From Agaribacillus sp965228415 (GTDB lineage Bacteria > Bacteroidota > Bacteroidia > Cytophagales > Cyclobacteriaceae): 64,000 nt of DNA. This document shows positions 8,236 through 15,970 of the stretch, one piece after another. Both the position numbers and the translations under genes were made by a program. The notes beneath the pieces are model-generated. The model worked only from the letters and a program-made list of their open reading frames with translations, was not told the DNA's origin and ran no database searches. The stretch is from assembly GCA_965228415.1 (NCBI GenBank), contig OZ245814.1:6386001-6450000 (forward strand), in the 5' to 3' direction. Positions within the stretch are counted from its first letter, which is position 1. Each line of letters starts with the position of its first letter.

Positions 8236-9831
8236 TTATTTTTCCTGATTTTTGTACATATCCAGAAGCAGCCTGTATTTTTTGTGTGTACATCTGAATT
8301 CTTCGTAACATATGCGAAGTCCAAATCCGCCGTCCAGGAAACCTAGTTTTAACACATACATTCTCAGGAATTTGGACAGAGGGCTGAACAGCATTTTTAG
8401 AAAGGCAGTCTTCTTGTGCCGACCGTGCGCAAATTTATATTTGGCAGCAATTTTTGCATAATTATCTGTTTGGCGCTTATGCTCTTCCAGCGTGTCAAGG
8501 GTATTGTGGTGGAGGTCACCTTCCAGGTGTAACGTATAGGAGGGATTGTCAAGTACGATAACATCGTGCGGATTCTCGCCGCCCCACCTGGCCTTATCCT
8601 TATTAAACAATCTGACCCTCCGGTCGGGATACCAACCGGCATGATTGATATTTTTACCTCTGTAATAGTTCCGCCGGTTCATGGAATAGGCATGATATGC
8701 AAGGTTGTTTTTAATTTCCTGGATTGAATTTCTTAATTCCTGTGTCAAATATTCATCGGCATCAAGGCTTAAAATATATTGATGTGTCGCTTGCGATAAT
8801 GCAAATTGCTTTTGTTGAATATGGCCCTCAAAAGGTCTTTTTATAAAGGTGGTCGGATACCGCTTACAAATATTTTCTGTATCATCTTTAGAATGGGAAT
8901 CAACCACAATAATCTCATCGGCAATGCCTTCAAGTGACTTCAGGCACTTTTCAATGTTTTTTTCCTCGTTGAATGTGATAATGGTAGCCGATATTTTTCC
9001 TTGCTGCAATTGTCGGAATTCAGATTCAGCCTGCTTATCACTCAGGTCGATTAACCCTTTTTGACAGTATCTTATTTTTTTGTTAATGACCTCCTTAACG
9101 ACAGGATCCGAAACCGGCAGGTTTTCAAGTTCGGTTTCCTTCGAATATAGCTGATATTGAATGGCAGCGAATTTAATGGTCCTGTTTCGGATACCATTGT
9201 TTAAAAATCTTACGGCTAATTCGGCGTCTTTCTTTGCCGGATCATTTATTTTTTCATTATAGCCGTTGACTTTTACAAAATCCTGTTTCCAGAAAGCCGT
9301 GATTCGGCCCCGGGCATTCAAAACATTCATACCCGGTTTGCACCATAGCTTCGACATGTATTTTAGATGTAAAGCCTTTAAACGCTCTTTGCTGATGGCT
9401 GAAAAATTTAATAGCCCGGGCGGCTTATTGGTCAGCATACGTTGCGATAATTTCTCATTAATCCGAATGCCGCATCCGGCGGCAAAGGACATAGGCCTGG
9501 CAGATTCCAAATGATCCCGGATGTAATAGGGATGCAGTATGGTATCGCCACCTATCTGTATGATATATTCGAAAGATGCGTTGCGAATTGATTCGTTTAA
9601 AATAGCGGTTTGCGCGGGATCCGGATTGGCTCTCCAAACATGTTTTAGAGGAATGGAAAACCTTTCCTTATAATTACTAACGATAATTTTTGTGTTTTCC
9701 AGAGCGTTGTTGTCGGCAACAATGATTTCGTCGGGAAGGCACTTTTGTTCCATAACGCTCAAAAGTGTAAGTTCCAACGCCGGTGGTCGGTTGTTGTTAA
9801 TGATTAATGAGACGGAGGGATACTTTTTCAT
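8236..9831 (-). CDS. Fused tandem GT2 glycosyltransferase (two GT-A domains)
   Basis: 531 residues from ATG 9831. The first GT2 domain (about residues 5-230) starts SVSLIINNNRPPALELTL, with EIIVADNNA as its nucleotide-binding strand. The second (about 278-500) starts SATIITFNEEKNIEKCLKSL and contains EIIVVDSHSKDDT and the metal motif SLDADEYL; it resembles the WaaE/KdtX lipopolysaccharide-core beta-glucosyltransferases. Each domain could add one sugar, as in bifunctional GT2 enzymes. The 57-bp spacing from the upstream GT4 gene suggests one operon for a surface glycan. Confidence 0.88.
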   Translation of the reverse strand: MKKYPSVSLIINNNRPPALELTLLSVMEQKCLPDEIIVADNNALENTKIIVSNYKERFSIPLKHVWRANPDPAQTAILNESIRNASFEYIIQIGGDTILHPYYIRDHLESARPMSFAAGCGIRINEKLSQRMLTNKPPGLLNFSAISKERLKALHLKYMSKLWCKPGMNVLNARGRITAFWKQDFVKVNGYNEKINDPAKKDAELAVRFLNNGIRNRTIKFAAIQYQLYSKETELENLPVSDPVVKEVINKKIRYCQKGLIDLSDKQAESEFRQLQQGKISATIITFNEEKNIEKCLKSLEGIADEIIVVDSHSKDDTENICKRYPTTFIKRPFEGHIQQKQFALSQATHQYILSLDADEYLTQELRNSIQEIKNNLAYHAYSMNRRNYYRGKNINHAGWYPDRRVRLFNKDKARWGGENPHDVIVLDNPSYTLHLEGDLHHNTLDTLEEHKRQTDNYAKIAAKYKFAHGRHKKTAFLKMLFSPLSKFLRMYVLKLGFLDGGFGLRICYEEFRCTHKKYRLLLDMYKNQEK

Positions 9832-9851
9832 ATGACGCCCGGGAAATAGCA

Positions 9852-9859
9852 CAAATTTA
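9852..9859 (-). promoter_or_regulatory. Possible -7 box for the tandem GT2 gene
   Basis: The minus strand reads TAAATTTG, a perfect TAnnTTTG, about 20 nt before ATG 9831. No TTTG is found at the right distance upstream, so this is weak; the gene may instead depend on the GT4 promoter. Confidence 0.3.
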
Positions 9860-9888
9860 ATCTATTTCATATTCTTATTGCATTGTTT

Positions 9889-11022
9889 TTAATTTGTTGT
9901 CTGGACCATCAATTGGTTATATACTGCCATTAGATTAGTGGCTATAGCGTCATCTTTGAATCTCTGGGCAAACTGCCATCCATTTTCTGCCAGGTGGGCC
10001 GCTTTTTCGGGGTTGTCCCAAATTGATAGAATGGCTTCCCGAATTTCCCTGACGTTATTCGGGTCTATATAAATACTGTGTGGCCCGCCCGCCTCCGAGA
10101 AACAACTGCCAGTGGAGGTTATGACCGGTACGTTACTAAAAAGGGCTTCAATAATGGGAATGCCAAACCCTTCAAAGATGGATGGATAACAAAATATACC
10201 TGCATTTTGGTATAGGCCAGCCAAGTCTTGTAAGTTGACATTTTCCAGATGAAATACCCTGTCCGTCATTTGGTTATCCCGAACATATTTAAAAACAATA
10301 TCTGCATATTTTGTTTTTTTTCCGACGATTACCAGATTAATATTTTCCAGCGGTTTGATCGCTTTTACCAGTGAGAGTAAATTTTTTCGTTGCTCAATGG
10401 TACCGACGCTTAGCACGTATTTTTCCGGTAGCTGATATTGTTGTTTAATACGTGTCAATTCATCTTCTGGTAATGATTTTTGAAATATGGGATGGCAACC
10501 CTGATAAATTACCGCTACTTTTTCTGCTGCCACTCCAAAATACTCAATGATATCTGATTTGGTTTGTTGGCTGATGGCGATGATCTTATCGGCGATTTTA
10601 CAGGCATATTTAAACTTGAACCTGTAAATGTTGCGATCAACGACAGGGTATAATTCGGGAAATCGTATAAATATGAGATCGTGTATGCTGACCACCGTTT
10701 TAATTCCGGATTTATGTATGCCCAGCGGTAATTCGTTGGTCAACCCGTGATAAAGTTGAATATGATTCGCTTTTAAGGTGTTTACAATGGCTGAAGAACG
10801 CCAAAGTGATGGGAATTTTTTATAAAAAGGATGTTGGGGATTGACCTCGGTAATATTTGCCTGGCCGGGAAAAAACCGACCTGCCCTGTGAGGTCTGGGA
10901 TTGAATAAAAAATAGTTATGTTCTTTGTGAAAATCAGACAATATCCTTACCGTATCCCTGCTATAATTCCCCAATCCGGTTTGATTATGAAAAATTCTTT
11001 TGGCATCAAAACCAATATTCAT
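9889..11022 (-). CDS. Glycosyltransferase family 4 (GT-B)
   Basis: 377 residues with the two Rossmann halves of GT-B enzymes. The N-terminal half has QTGLGNYSRDTVRIL at about 14-28. The C-terminal donor-binding half has KYVLSVGTIEQRKNLLSLVKA at about 200-220 and the retaining-enzyme motif PSIFEGFGIPIIEALFSNVP at about 290, whose two glutamates contact the nucleotide sugar. Donor and acceptor sugars are unknown. It precedes the tandem GT2 gene on the same strand, as in cell-surface polysaccharide or glycolipid clusters, though no flippase or polymerase is present nearby. Confidence 0.92.
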   Translation of the reverse strand: MNIGFDAKRIFHNQTGLGNYSRDTVRILSDFHKEHNYFLFNPRPHRAGRFFPGQANITEVNPQHPFYKKFPSLWRSSAIVNTLKANHIQLYHGLTNELPLGIHKSGIKTVVSIHDLIFIRFPELYPVVDRNIYRFKFKYACKIADKIIAISQQTKSDIIEYFGVAAEKVAVIYQGCHPIFQKSLPEDELTRIKQQYQLPEKYVLSVGTIEQRKNLLSLVKAIKPLENINLVIVGKKTKYADIVFKYVRDNQMTDRVFHLENVNLQDLAGLYQNAGIFCYPSIFEGFGIPIIEALFSNVPVITSTGSCFSEAGGPHSIYIDPNNVREIREAILSIWDNPEKAAHLAENGWQFAQRFKDDAIATNLMAVYNQLMVQTTN

Positions 11023-11348
11023 ATTTATACAATTAAATATTCCTCTAATTTACACCTTCCGCATAATGTTGCTGAAACTAAAATTAGCTGCAAGCTAAGC
11101 AATAATTTCATTTATCTTTTCAAATGGAACAGCTTGGTTAATTTTATTTTTAATCTTTTCTGTTTAAGCAAGTATTGGCGTCTGGGGTGTTTGCAAGGAG
11201 GCATCTTTTTAGATAATTCTTCCCGTTATATTAAAGTGGTCCTCCGGATAAGATGGACCGGACTGCCAGTAACTTTTAGCATATGTTTAAAATAGCCTAT
11301 TTTTAGATATTAATCATTTTCAATTACAAAAACGACACTGCTCAAAGT
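11023..11348. other. Intergenic region between GT4 and rhodanese genes
   Basis: About 325 bp separating divergent genes. I see no convincing coding frame, hairpin or consensus promoter pair in it. Confidence 0.45.
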
Positions 11349-11738
11349 ATGAAGTTCTCAACCGTGCCAACCCTTATCATTTTATTTTTAACGTGTTGCG
11401 GCTCCAACCAGGAGCAGACTTCCGGCAATGTGAGTGTGGCGCAACTGAAAGAAAAGATTGAAGGTGGTGAAGACTTCCAGTTGATAGATGTGAGAACCCC
11501 GGCGGAAATTCAACGTGGCGTATTGCCAGGAAGGAAAATTTATATTGAGTACGGCACCGCAGGTTACCGGGAAAAGCTTTCGCAACTGGATAAATCCGGG
11601 ACCTATTATCTCTATTGCCATTCCGGCGCGAGAAGTGGCCGGATGGCTGCACAGATGGGTACAATGGGCTTTCGCAAAGTCTATAATGTCGTCGGAGGTA
11701 TTGTAGCCTGGGAAAGAAATGGTTACAAAATAGAGTAA
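11349..11738 (+). CDS. Rhodanese-like domain lipoprotein
   Basis: 129 residues. A short signal peptide ends in a lipobox-like LTCCGS (lipidated Cys at about residue 16 or 17). One rhodanese domain follows: FQLIDVRTPAEIQRGVLPG, then the active-site loop CHSGARS with the catalytic Cys and the Arg that binds the persulfide sulfur, then VYNVVGGIVAWERNGY. It probably carries sulfane sulfur, or acts as a redox-linked sulfur acceptor, in the periplasm. A second exported rhodanese is encoded 400 bp downstream, so the pair may share a role. Confidence 0.9.
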   Translation: MKFSTVPTLIILFLTCCGSNQEQTSGNVSVAQLKEKIEGGEDFQLIDVRTPAEIQRGVLPGRKIYIEYGTAGYREKLSQLDKSGTYYLYCHSGARSGRMAAQMGTMGFRKVYNVVGGIVAWERNGYKIE

Positions 11739-12145
11739 TTTCTGACAAGGGTTATATTATCGGTTGATTTGCACGGCAATTGATCAACTCCTGACAGCAG
11801 ACCTCCAACGCTAAAATGTATTCAACCAACTGGTGTTAAACAGATTCTATCGATTTTCTTTAGTTTTTGGATGATTCTAAGGGTTCAATGGTCGAGAATG
11901 TTGACAGTTTGTGGATGGAATTACCATTTTTATTTGGCCTGCATATTTGAAATTGCTTGTATAAAGTGAAAATATTACTAGGAGAATCTTGTACTAAATT
12001 GCATTTTATCGATATCTGCTATGTCAAAACCTCGAAATATCTTGTTTTGGAGGCCTTTTATTGATTGAATACAATTTACATTACATGAAGTCCACATGCG
12101 CCTGCCTTTTACTTTCTTGAAATATTTCTATATTGATGTTTTATC
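11739..12145. other. Intergenic region between the two rhodanese genes
   Basis: About 400 bp, AT-rich. No open frame of coding quality, hairpin or repeat was found. Its length argues that the two rhodanese genes have separate promoters. Confidence 0.45.
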
Positions 12146-12568
12146 ATGGACAGCAAAACAATTTTAGACATGATTAAGTGTAATTTGAAAAGGGTAGGGT
12201 TTCTATTGATAACGGTGGTTTTGTATTGCTATAGTGCAAAAGCCCAGCCGGTTATAGAAACAGTTAAAGCAACGGACATGAAAAAAGCTATGGATAGCGA
12301 ATCGGGCGTTGTGGTGTTAGATGTCAGGCGACCAACAGAAATTGTGGTTGGTAGAATCCCGGGTGCGGAAAATATTGATATCAGACAGGATGAATTCTGG
12401 CTGAAATTTAAGGTCTTGAATAAAGACAAGAAGTACTATGTCTATTGTAATAATGATGGCAGAAGTACCAGCGCAGCCAGGGTGATGAAGCAGATGGGCT
12501 TTAAGAATGTTTACAATTTGCAGGGTGGCATTGCCGCCTGGAAGTCTGAAGGCTTCGTATTGGAATAA
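12146..12568 (+). CDS. Exported rhodanese-like domain protein
   Basis: 140 residues. A signal peptide (CNLKRVGFLLITVVLYCYSAKAQ) is followed by one rhodanese domain: VVVLDVRRPTEIVVGRIPGAENID, active-site loop CNNDGRS, and VYNLQGGIAAWKSEGF. The loop keeps the catalytic Cys and the Arg but has Asp-Gly where the first paralogue has Gly-Ala, which may alter substrate choice. ATG at 12146 adds a few residues before the basic n-region; ATG at 12170 is an alternative. It is most likely periplasmic and related in function to the lipoprotein rhodanese upstream. Confidence 0.88.
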   Translation: MDSKTILDMIKCNLKRVGFLLITVVLYCYSAKAQPVIETVKATDMKKAMDSESGVVVLDVRRPTEIVVGRIPGAENIDIRQDEFWLKFKVLNKDKKYYVYCNNDGRSTSAARVMKQMGFKNVYNLQGGIAAWKSEGFVLE

Positions 12569-12603
12569 TCTTTTATGAATTTTTAAACAATCAGTTCACA
12601 TAC

Positions 12604-12640
12604 AGTCTCCTTTTGCACGTCAACAGGAGACTTTTTATTT
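12604..12640 (+). terminator. Rho-independent terminator after the second rhodanese
   Basis: Stem AGTCTCCT / AGGAGACT with a 13-nt loop, followed by TTTTATTTT. It ends transcription of the rhodanese gene before the convergent permease gene. Confidence 0.75.
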
Positions 12641-12728
12641 TCGACTTTATTGATCATTTTAATTATGAATGTTAATTTAATCCGGGCTTATTTCATTCCA
12701 TGCACCAATAATCCCGCCTTGTTATTAA

Positions 12729-15134
12729 TTATTCATTTCGAAGCAAATGGGCCGGGTTGGTGTTTGCCGCGCTGATAGTTTGATAACTTACTGTCGCCAG
12801 TGCAATGATCAGGGAAGTAATTCCGGCGAGCATAAATGCACTCATACCAATAGATATTTTATAGCTAAAGTCTTCCAACCACATTTTTATAAATATGTAA
12901 GCGATTGGGGTAGCGAGGATAATGGCGATGATAACTAATTTAACAAAATTTCCGGCCAATAAATTTAATATGTCAATTAAGCCCGCTCCCACGATTTTCC
13001 GGATGCCGATTTCCTTAATCCTTTGTCGGGCAATAAATGAGGCCAATCCAAAAAGCCCGAGGCAGGCTATAAGGATAGCAACGGCGGCGAAAGCAATGAA
13101 TACCTGACCTATCTGTTTCTCAGACCTGTATAATTGATCAAATTGATCGTCCATGAATTCATAATTAAATGGCCGGTGACTAAATAGTAGCTCCCATTTA
13201 TCTTTCATGAAGGCTATGGTACTGCTTATATTTTCAGGTTTGACTTTAACCAGGGCGAAATTGTTGTCCCATGGTTCGATGAATAACACCAGGGGACCTA
13301 TTTTTTGGTGCAACGAGGTAAAGTGGAAGTCTTTGGCTACTGCTTTTACAAAGCCGGTTCTGCCGTTCATATTAATTTTCCGGCCAATAATCTCCTGATT
13401 GGTAAAGTTTAACATTTTAACACATGACTCATTTAATATGAAGCTTCGCTGCACTGTTTCCCGAACTTCACTTTTTACCTTGGCGACATCTGCCTCGGAA
13501 ATATTTTCACCTGCAAGCAAGGTAATATTGAGCGTCTTTATAAATTCATGATCTATGCTCATGGCATTGACATTTAAACTTTCTCCCTGGTCCATACCTT
13601 CTATTGATATGCTGTAGCCTCCGTCAATGACTACGGGAGACTCTCCGGCGCGGGCCAGATTGATTATATTGGTGTTGCCAGTCACGGATTGTTTGAAAAC
13701 TTCCAGATTTTTGCGAACCTGTCTGTCAAGCGGTAGTAACATCACCTGACTTTTGCTGTAGCCAAGGTTTTTATTTTGGATAAAATTGAGTTGCTGATGA
13801 ATGATCAGGGTAGTTGCTATTAAAAAGGTAGAAATGGCAAATTGGAATATCACAAGAACTTTTCTAAGCAAGACACCCGAATTCGACCTTTTGAAGCCAC
13901 CTTTCAAAAACGCGGAAGGTTTAAAGGCTGATAATACCAGCGATGGATAGCAGCCCGAAATTAAACCTACCAGGAAACTGCTAATGATAACTCCAAATAA
14001 TAGATAGTTGTTATGTATTAGGTCAAGTGATAAATATCGGCCAGTCAAATTATTGTAATAAGGCATCAGTAAATTCGCCAAAATAAGGGAAAGGAGGGTG
14101 GCGAAAAAAGTCACCAAAATAGCTTCACTCATGAATTGAAGGAATAAATTACCGCGCAGGGCACCAAAAACTTTTCTTAACCCGACTTCTCCAATCCGAT
14201 CTATGGACCGGGCGGTAGACAGATTCATATAATTAATGCTTGCGATGGCAATAATCAGAAATGCAATGACTGAAAAAATGTAAACATGTGTGATGTTGCC
14301 TCCGGGTATATCTTCTTTTAATTCCGATTTTAAGTGAATATCAGCTAGTGGCGTATATTCGTATCTCACAAAATCTTCCTTCCCGGCAATTTCATCTTTA
14401 AACACTCGATTTATAATTTGATCGGTTTTCGTTTGTAAAGCCGGGAAATTGCCTTTGTTGTTTAACACCACGTAGGTATAATAATTCGCCGACCACCAAA
14501 TTTCATTTTTTGAAGCCCTGAGGCTATTAAATGAAGCTAAGAAATCAAATTGGAGATGTGAATTAGCGGGTATGTTCTGCATGATTCCGGTTACAAGGAA
14601 ATCCTTCCTGTCATCCACCCGGATTGTTTTACCGATGGGATCGGTGGCCCCAAAATATTTTTCAGCGGTGGACTGTGTGAGAATAACGCTTTCAGGATTT
14701 TTCAGGGCCTGCTTCGGATCGCCCTTGATAAGTTCGAAATCGAAAACTTCAAAAAATGTGGAGTCAGCATAAAAAAAGCGGGATTCCTGAAATATCTTAT
14801 CCTGGTGTTTTACAACCAAAGGCCGAAAATTTCCGGAATTAAAGATCCTGACGCCGGTTTTTGTCTCAGGTACTTCTCTCAATAATGCCGGTAGTAATGC
14901 CGTGGGAGTAGCAATGCCGGCAGAACCCGATCCGCCAAAATTGTAAACAAGGTCCGCCCTGTAAATCTGGTCGTATTGGGAGTGGAATTTGTCATAACTT
15001 AACTCGTGCTGGATAAATAATACTAAAAGTATGCAGCAGGTAAATCCAATAGACAATCCCAGGATATTAATCAGAGAGATAATCCTGTGCTTGATGAGGT
15101 TTCTAAGGGCGATTTTGAAATAGTTTTTTAACAT
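12729..15134 (-). CDS. FtsX/MacB-type ABC transporter permease
   Basis: 801 residues from ATG 15134, which gives the usual N-terminus MLKNYFKIALRNLIKHR. The first membrane helix (SLINILGLSIGFTCCILLVLFI) is followed by a large periplasmic MacB-PCD domain, then three helices, a second PCD-like region and a final three-helix FtsX domain (FGLASFIARQRIKEIGIRKIVGAG). Ten or fewer membrane segments in two FtsX repeats fit mechanotransmission rather than classic import. No ATPase gene is adjacent, as is common for this expanded Bacteroidota family. An upstream GTG at 15200 would add 22 poor residues. Confidence 0.92.
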   Translation of the reverse strand: MLKNYFKIALRNLIKHRIISLINILGLSIGFTCCILLVLFIQHELSYDKFHSQYDQIYRADLVYNFGGSGSAGIATPTALLPALLREVPETKTGVRIFNSGNFRPLVVKHQDKIFQESRFFYADSTFFEVFDFELIKGDPKQALKNPESVILTQSTAEKYFGATDPIGKTIRVDDRKDFLVTGIMQNIPANSHLQFDFLASFNSLRASKNEIWWSANYYTYVVLNNKGNFPALQTKTDQIINRVFKDEIAGKEDFVRYEYTPLADIHLKSELKEDIPGGNITHVYIFSVIAFLIIAIASINYMNLSTARSIDRIGEVGLRKVFGALRGNLFLQFMSEAILVTFFATLLSLILANLLMPYYNNLTGRYLSLDLIHNNYLLFGVIISSFLVGLISGCYPSLVLSAFKPSAFLKGGFKRSNSGVLLRKVLVIFQFAISTFLIATTLIIHQQLNFIQNKNLGYSKSQVMLLPLDRQVRKNLEVFKQSVTGNTNIINLARAGESPVVIDGGYSISIEGMDQGESLNVNAMSIDHEFIKTLNITLLAGENISEADVAKVKSEVRETVQRSFILNESCVKMLNFTNQEIIGRKINMNGRTGFVKAVAKDFHFTSLHQKIGPLVLFIEPWDNNFALVKVKPENISSTIAFMKDKWELLFSHRPFNYEFMDDQFDQLYRSEKQIGQVFIAFAAVAILIACLGLFGLASFIARQRIKEIGIRKIVGAGLIDILNLLAGNFVKLVIIAIILATPIAYIFIKMWLEDFSYKISIGMSAFMLAGITSLIIALATVSYQTISAANTNPAHLLRNE

Positions 15135-15280
15135 GTAGATTAGGTTTTTGGTCTGTGGAGCATATCGGAAAATGCTGATTATTTTAAAACTAATGATCAC
15201 ACCTAATCAGAAGACAAAAGTTTTGGTTTTCGGTTGCATCATAGGGTTATGATAAATCTATCTTTTACCATTTATTGCCG

Positions 15281-15311
15281 TTTAATATTAATCATTAAAA
15301 TCCTACCTTTG
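15281..15311 (+). promoter_or_regulatory. Promoter of the DUF3109 gene
   Basis: TTTA at 15281-15284 (one mismatch to TTTG), a 19-nt spacer, then TACCTTTG at 15304-15311, a perfect TAnnTTTG. Transcription would start about 16 nt before ATG 15334. Confidence 0.55.
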
Positions 15312-15333
15312 CTCCTGTGAAAAGTCCATCCTT

Positions 15334-15894
15334 ATGATATTGATAGAAAAAACGGTTATCAGTGATGATATAAAAGATAAACTATTTGTTTGCGATCTTG
15401 AAAAGTGCAAAGGAGCCTGCTGTGTAGAAGGCGACCTGGGGGCTCCGCTGGAAGACGATGAGTTACCGATACTGGAAGATATCTATGAAAAGGTCAAGCC
15501 TTATTTGTCTGAAGAAGGTAAGCAGGCAATTGAGCAGCAGGGTAAATACATACTGGATGAAGAAAACGAGTATTCCACACCTACTATTGATGGGAAAGAA
15601 TGTGCCTATGCTATTTATGATGAGAAAGGTATCTTGAAATGCGGTATCGAACTGGCCTACCGGGATGGAAAGATTTCCTTTCAGAAGCCGATTTCCTGCC
15701 ATCTTTATCCGATCAGAATTACTCGCTATGATGATTATGATGCCATCAATTATAATCAATGGCATATATGTAGCGATGCCTGTGTGTTAGGTGAGTCTTT
15801 AAATGTGCCGGTTTACAAGTTTCTGAAGGAGCCGCTAATCAGAAAGTATGGCAAAATTTGGTATGATGAGCTGGTAAGGGAAATTGAGGAATAG
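15334..15894 (+). CDS. DUF3109-family cysteine-rich protein
   Basis: 186 residues. Conserved cysteines fall in FVCDLEKCKGACC (about residues 18-30), GKECAYAIYDEKGILKCG (about 89-106), SCHLYPIR and HICSDAC. The order CxxxxCxxxCC ... C ... C ... CHLYP matches DUF3109, related to the YkgJ-like group thought to bind zinc or an iron-sulfur cluster. It is cytoplasmic with no signal sequence. The function is not established. It has its own promoter and precedes the large membrane-anchored protein gene. Confidence 0.9.
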   Translation: MILIEKTVISDDIKDKLFVCDLEKCKGACCVEGDLGAPLEDDELPILEDIYEKVKPYLSEEGKQAIEQQGKYILDEENEYSTPTIDGKECAYAIYDEKGILKCGIELAYRDGKISFQKPISCHLYPIRITRYDDYDAINYNQWHICSDACVLGESLNVPVYKFLKEPLIRKYGKIWYDELVREIEE

Positions 15895-15970
15895 CTCGCG
15901 TGCATGGATTGGAATAATTAGTTGTCGGATAAAAAATGTCGCCTGACGCTAATTTGCCTCCAGGTAAATA

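Noticed and set aside
11377..11748. Minus-strand frame opposite the first rhodanese
   Set aside because: Fully antisense to a lipoprotein with intact signal and active site; no support for a separate product.
15135..15200. GTG start of the first permease at 15200
   Set aside because: The paralogue and the family begin with MLKN(Y/N)F directly before the first helix, which fits ATG 15134.
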